Below are positions 62,289 to 64,000 of a DNA stretch of 64,000 nt, one piece after another. A program made the position numbers and the translations under genes. The notes under the pieces are model-generated. The model did no database searches and had not been told where the DNA came from. It worked only from the letters and a program-made list of their open reading frames with translations. Every line of letters begins with the position of its first letter. Within the stretch, counting starts at the first letter, position 1. Source of the DNA: Dissulfurimicrobium hydrothermale (GTDB lineage Bacteria; Desulfobacterota; Dissulfuribacteria; Dissulfuribacterales; Sh68); contig NZ_CP085041.1 in assembly GCF_022026155.1 (NCBI RefSeq), positions 1,334,306 through 1,398,305 on the forward strand. The letters are read 5' to 3'.

Positions 62289-62678
62289 ATGAAAGTAGAA
62301 TTTTGGGGACAGGAATTTGAGGCCAATCTCTTTATCGGTTGTATCGGCGGCTTTTTGATTGCCATTATGTCTTCCATGTTTGGTTTCGGCGGCGGGCCTT
62401 TCATAGTGCCACTTATGACTGTCGGCATGGGACTTCCGATGTACATTGTTGTCGGGAGTTCGCTCCTTGCCATCTTTTTTAACACACTTATGGGTACTAT
62501 AAGGCACTATCAGTTCGGAAATTTTGATCTCATACTCTTTTTATCGATGTTCCCTGCGGCATTACTTGGGGGTTATATAGGTCCACAGATAGCCAAAAGG
62601 GTGAGCCCTTTAATGGTAAAAAGGATTGCGGTTGTAGGGCTTTTGCTCCTGGCGCTGAATCTTTTGAACATATTTTAG
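62289..62678 (+). CDS. TauE/SafE half-transporter (four helices)
   Basis: 129 residues, almost all membrane: four helices, with the second-repeat motif MFGFGGGPFIVPLM. It lies 20 bp after the preceding half with AAAAAGGAG at its start, so the two are co-translated and probably form one eight-helix unit. It lacks any soluble domain. This is not a truncated gene by its signals: both start and stop are clean, and a terminator follows. Confidence 0.87.
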   Translation: MKVEFWGQEFEANLFIGCIGGFLIAIMSSMFGFGGGPFIVPLMTVGMGLPMYIVVGSSLLAIFFNTLMGTIRHYQFGNFDLILFLSMFPAALLGGYIGPQIAKRVSPLMVKRIAVVGLLLLALNLLNIF

Positions 62679-62697
62679 ATTTGTAAAAATTCATTTC

Positions 62698-62760
62698 GAC
62701 TACCCTTTCTTTTTGCCGCAGGCCCTCCTCCCTCCATTAAAGAAAGGGTAGTCTTTCTTC
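62698..62760. terminator. Intrinsic terminator between the TauE/SafE and feoB genes
   Basis: GACTACCCTTTCTTT (62698-62712) pairs perfectly over 15 bp with AAAGAAAGGGTAGTC (62739-62753), loop of 26, followed by TTTCTTCC. The stem serves the convergent genes; on the minus strand the A-rich side is less ideal. Confidence 0.75.
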
Positions 62761-62769
62761 CGTTGGTTT

Positions 62770-64000
62770 TTAGAAATTTCCTGATGCGAGACATCTCATA
62801 GCAAGGCAGCTCCATTTTATCAAAAAAGCCGCAATCCATGCAAGTATAAGTAGATAACTTACAGTAAATACAGTCCAGCCAACAGAGCCCGTCTCCCTCC
62901 AGATGGTTATAATCGTCACTATGCAAGGCGTATAAATGAGCACGAAGACCATAAAGGCAAGGGCGGTGGCTGGAGTAAGACCGCTTTTTCGAAGGACATC
63001 TTTAAGGTCATGGGTATCTTCCCCCTGGTCATCGGCCTGAAACAGCACGCCCATGGTGCTCACCACCACCTCTTTCGCCACAAATCCTGTAAGAAGGCTC
63101 ACCCCTAGGCGCCAGTCAAAACCAAGCGGCCTGAGCACCGGTTCGATAGCCTTTCCTATGCGACCTATGTAGCTGTGCGCCATGCGTTCCTTGGCCATTT
63201 TCCTTTCTATAGTGCGTAGTCTTTCTTTTAGTTGACCCGTTAGCTGCATTTGTTTAGATGGATCGTTGCTCTGTGAAGCAGCCGCTATATCCTTTTCGAT
63301 AGATGATTTCTGGGTCGGATAGTCTTGACTATATGGCACATTTCTTGGGAATGCCCCGAGAAACCAGATCACTATGGAAAAGGCTAGGACTACCCCACCC
63401 ATCTTTTGAAGATATACTTTTGCCTTATCCCACATGTGTATAATGAGGCTCTTGATGGTCGGGAGCCTGTATGGAGGGAGCTCCAGTACAAAAGGTGCGG
63501 CTTCGCCTTTGAAAAGGAGGCGTTTAAATAACTGTCCCATTAGGATAGCAAGGACTATCCCGAGGATATAAACGAAGAAGATTATATTGCCTTCCCTGCC
63601 GGGGAAGAAGACGCTGGCAAGCAGCACATACACAGGAAGCCTGGCAGAGCAACTCATAAGCGGGTTTATGAGGATAGTGAGGATGCGGTCACGCCTGGTT
63701 TCAAGTGTGCGGGTGGCCATGATGGCCGGGACATTGCATCCGAAACCCATAAGGAGGGGAATGAACGACTTACCGTGTAGCCCTAGGGTGTGCATCACCC
63801 TGTCCATTATGAAGGCTGCTCTTGCCATATATCCTGTATCTTCAAAGAGGCTTATCCCCAGAAACAATAAGACTATATTGGGTAGGAATACAAGGACGCC
63901 ACCTACGCCTCCAATGATGCCATTTACTATCAATTCCTTGATCATGCCGTCGGGGAGGAGTCTTTCAGATACATGCGCTGCAATGTCAACAGCTGATTGT
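62770..64000 (-). CDS. feoB: Ferrous iron transporter FeoB, C-terminal part (partial)
   Basis: The frame stays open to the window edge; about 410 residues are visible. Gate motifs are present: GGVLVFLPNIVLLFLGIS, EDTGYMARAAFIMDR, FIPLLMGFGCNVPAI and SCSARLPVYVL, then KEVVVSTMGVLF near the C-terminus. The G-domain lies beyond the edge. FeoB imports Fe(II), suited to an anaerobe. A cytoplasmic or loop insertion of about 60 charged residues (KDIAAASQSNDPSKQ) precedes GKAIEPVLRPLGFDW, as in many FeoB proteins. No feoA is seen on this side. Confidence 0.93.
   Translation of the reverse strand, partial: QSAVDIAAHVSERLLPDGMIKELIVNGIIGGVGGVLVFLPNIVLLFLGISLFEDTGYMARAAFIMDRVMHTLGLHGKSFIPLLMGFGCNVPAIMATRTLETRRDRILTILINPLMSCSARLPVYVLLASVFFPGREGNIIFFVYILGIVLAILMGQLFKRLLFKGEAAPFVLELPPYRLPTIKSLIIHMWDKAKVYLQKMGGVVLAFSIVIWFLGAFPRNVPYSQDYPTQKSSIEKDIAAASQSNDPSKQMQLTGQLKERLRTIERKMAKERMAHSYIGRIGKAIEPVLRPLGFDWRLGVSLLTGFVAKEVVVSTMGVLFQADDQGEDTHDLKDVLRKSGLTPATALAFMVFVLIYTPCIVTIITIWRETGSVGWTVFTVSYLLILAWIAAFLIKWSCLAMRCLASGNF

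Overview
The window is about 64 kb of densely packed bacterial chromosome of moderate GC. The gene set suggests an anaerobic, sulfur-metabolising bacterium of the Desulfobacterota (former Deltaproteobacteria) type. Pointers are a Tat-exported PhsA/PsrA-like molybdoenzyme with its TorD chaperone and Fe-S subunit, a CooC-type CODH maturation ATPase, Rex, two sigma-54 response regulators, TauE/SafE exporters, FeoB, LPS genes, and a likely selenocysteine-encoding thioredoxin. This placement rests on gene content only. I saw no insertion sequence, CRISPR array or prophage.

Layout. 1-8.1 kb: the end of an ArnT/GT39-like transferase, phosphoglucomutase, a sensor kinase/NtrC-type regulator pair, and purA-kamA-HAD. 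8.2-10.9 kb: polA. 10.9-16.9 kb: an LPS/envelope block (glycosyltransferase, methyltransferase, O-antigen ligase, Kdo/WaaP-like kinase, MsbA). 17-21.6 kb: a small secreted protein, LEA-2 lipoprotein, ferredoxin, cobU-cobT, folE2-cooC. 22.8-33.1 kb: one very tight minus-strand run, TolC-adaptor-RND pump-VKOR/Trx-panC-panD-rimO-yacG-MBL. 33.2-40.7 kb: L,D-transpeptidase, DUF882 protein, tRNA-Ala, PflX-like radical SAM protein, subtilase, the putative selenoprotein, nitroreductase, coaBC, tRNA-Met. 40.8-43.7 kb: Nif3 protein, zinc-ribbon coiled-coil protein, RNase P RNA, panB. 44-50.4 kb: TetR-TolC, then a chemoreceptor/kinase-like protein/UspA run. 50.7-55.5 kb: TorD-PhsA-PhsB and a DUF3034 outer-membrane protein. 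55.5-64 kb: an orphan sigma-54 regulator, Ppx/GppA-guaB-exonuclease, rex, a TauE/SafE exporter split over two genes, and part of feoB.

The most notable item is at 38225-38794. A thioredoxin-fold/TPR gene with a strong promoter and ribosome-binding site has one in-frame TGA exactly where the first redox cysteine of a CxxC motif belongs. A 7-bp hairpin with a G at the start of its loop lies 24 nt downstream, as expected for a bacterial SECIS. Other points of interest are the TauE/SafE transporter split into two four-helix halves, one fused to a periplasmic domain; a PilJ-like chemoreceptor carrying both a CZB zinc domain and a hemerythrin, followed by an atypical kinase and UspA; a PhsAB dimer with no membrane anchor gene; a TetR promoter whose operator fills the -35/-10 spacer and whose mRNA is probably leaderless; and two matching dyads 84 bp apart upstream of rex.

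The window encodes much of coenzyme A synthesis (panB, panC, panD, coaBC), parts of cobalamin, folate and purine synthesis, and LPS assembly and export.
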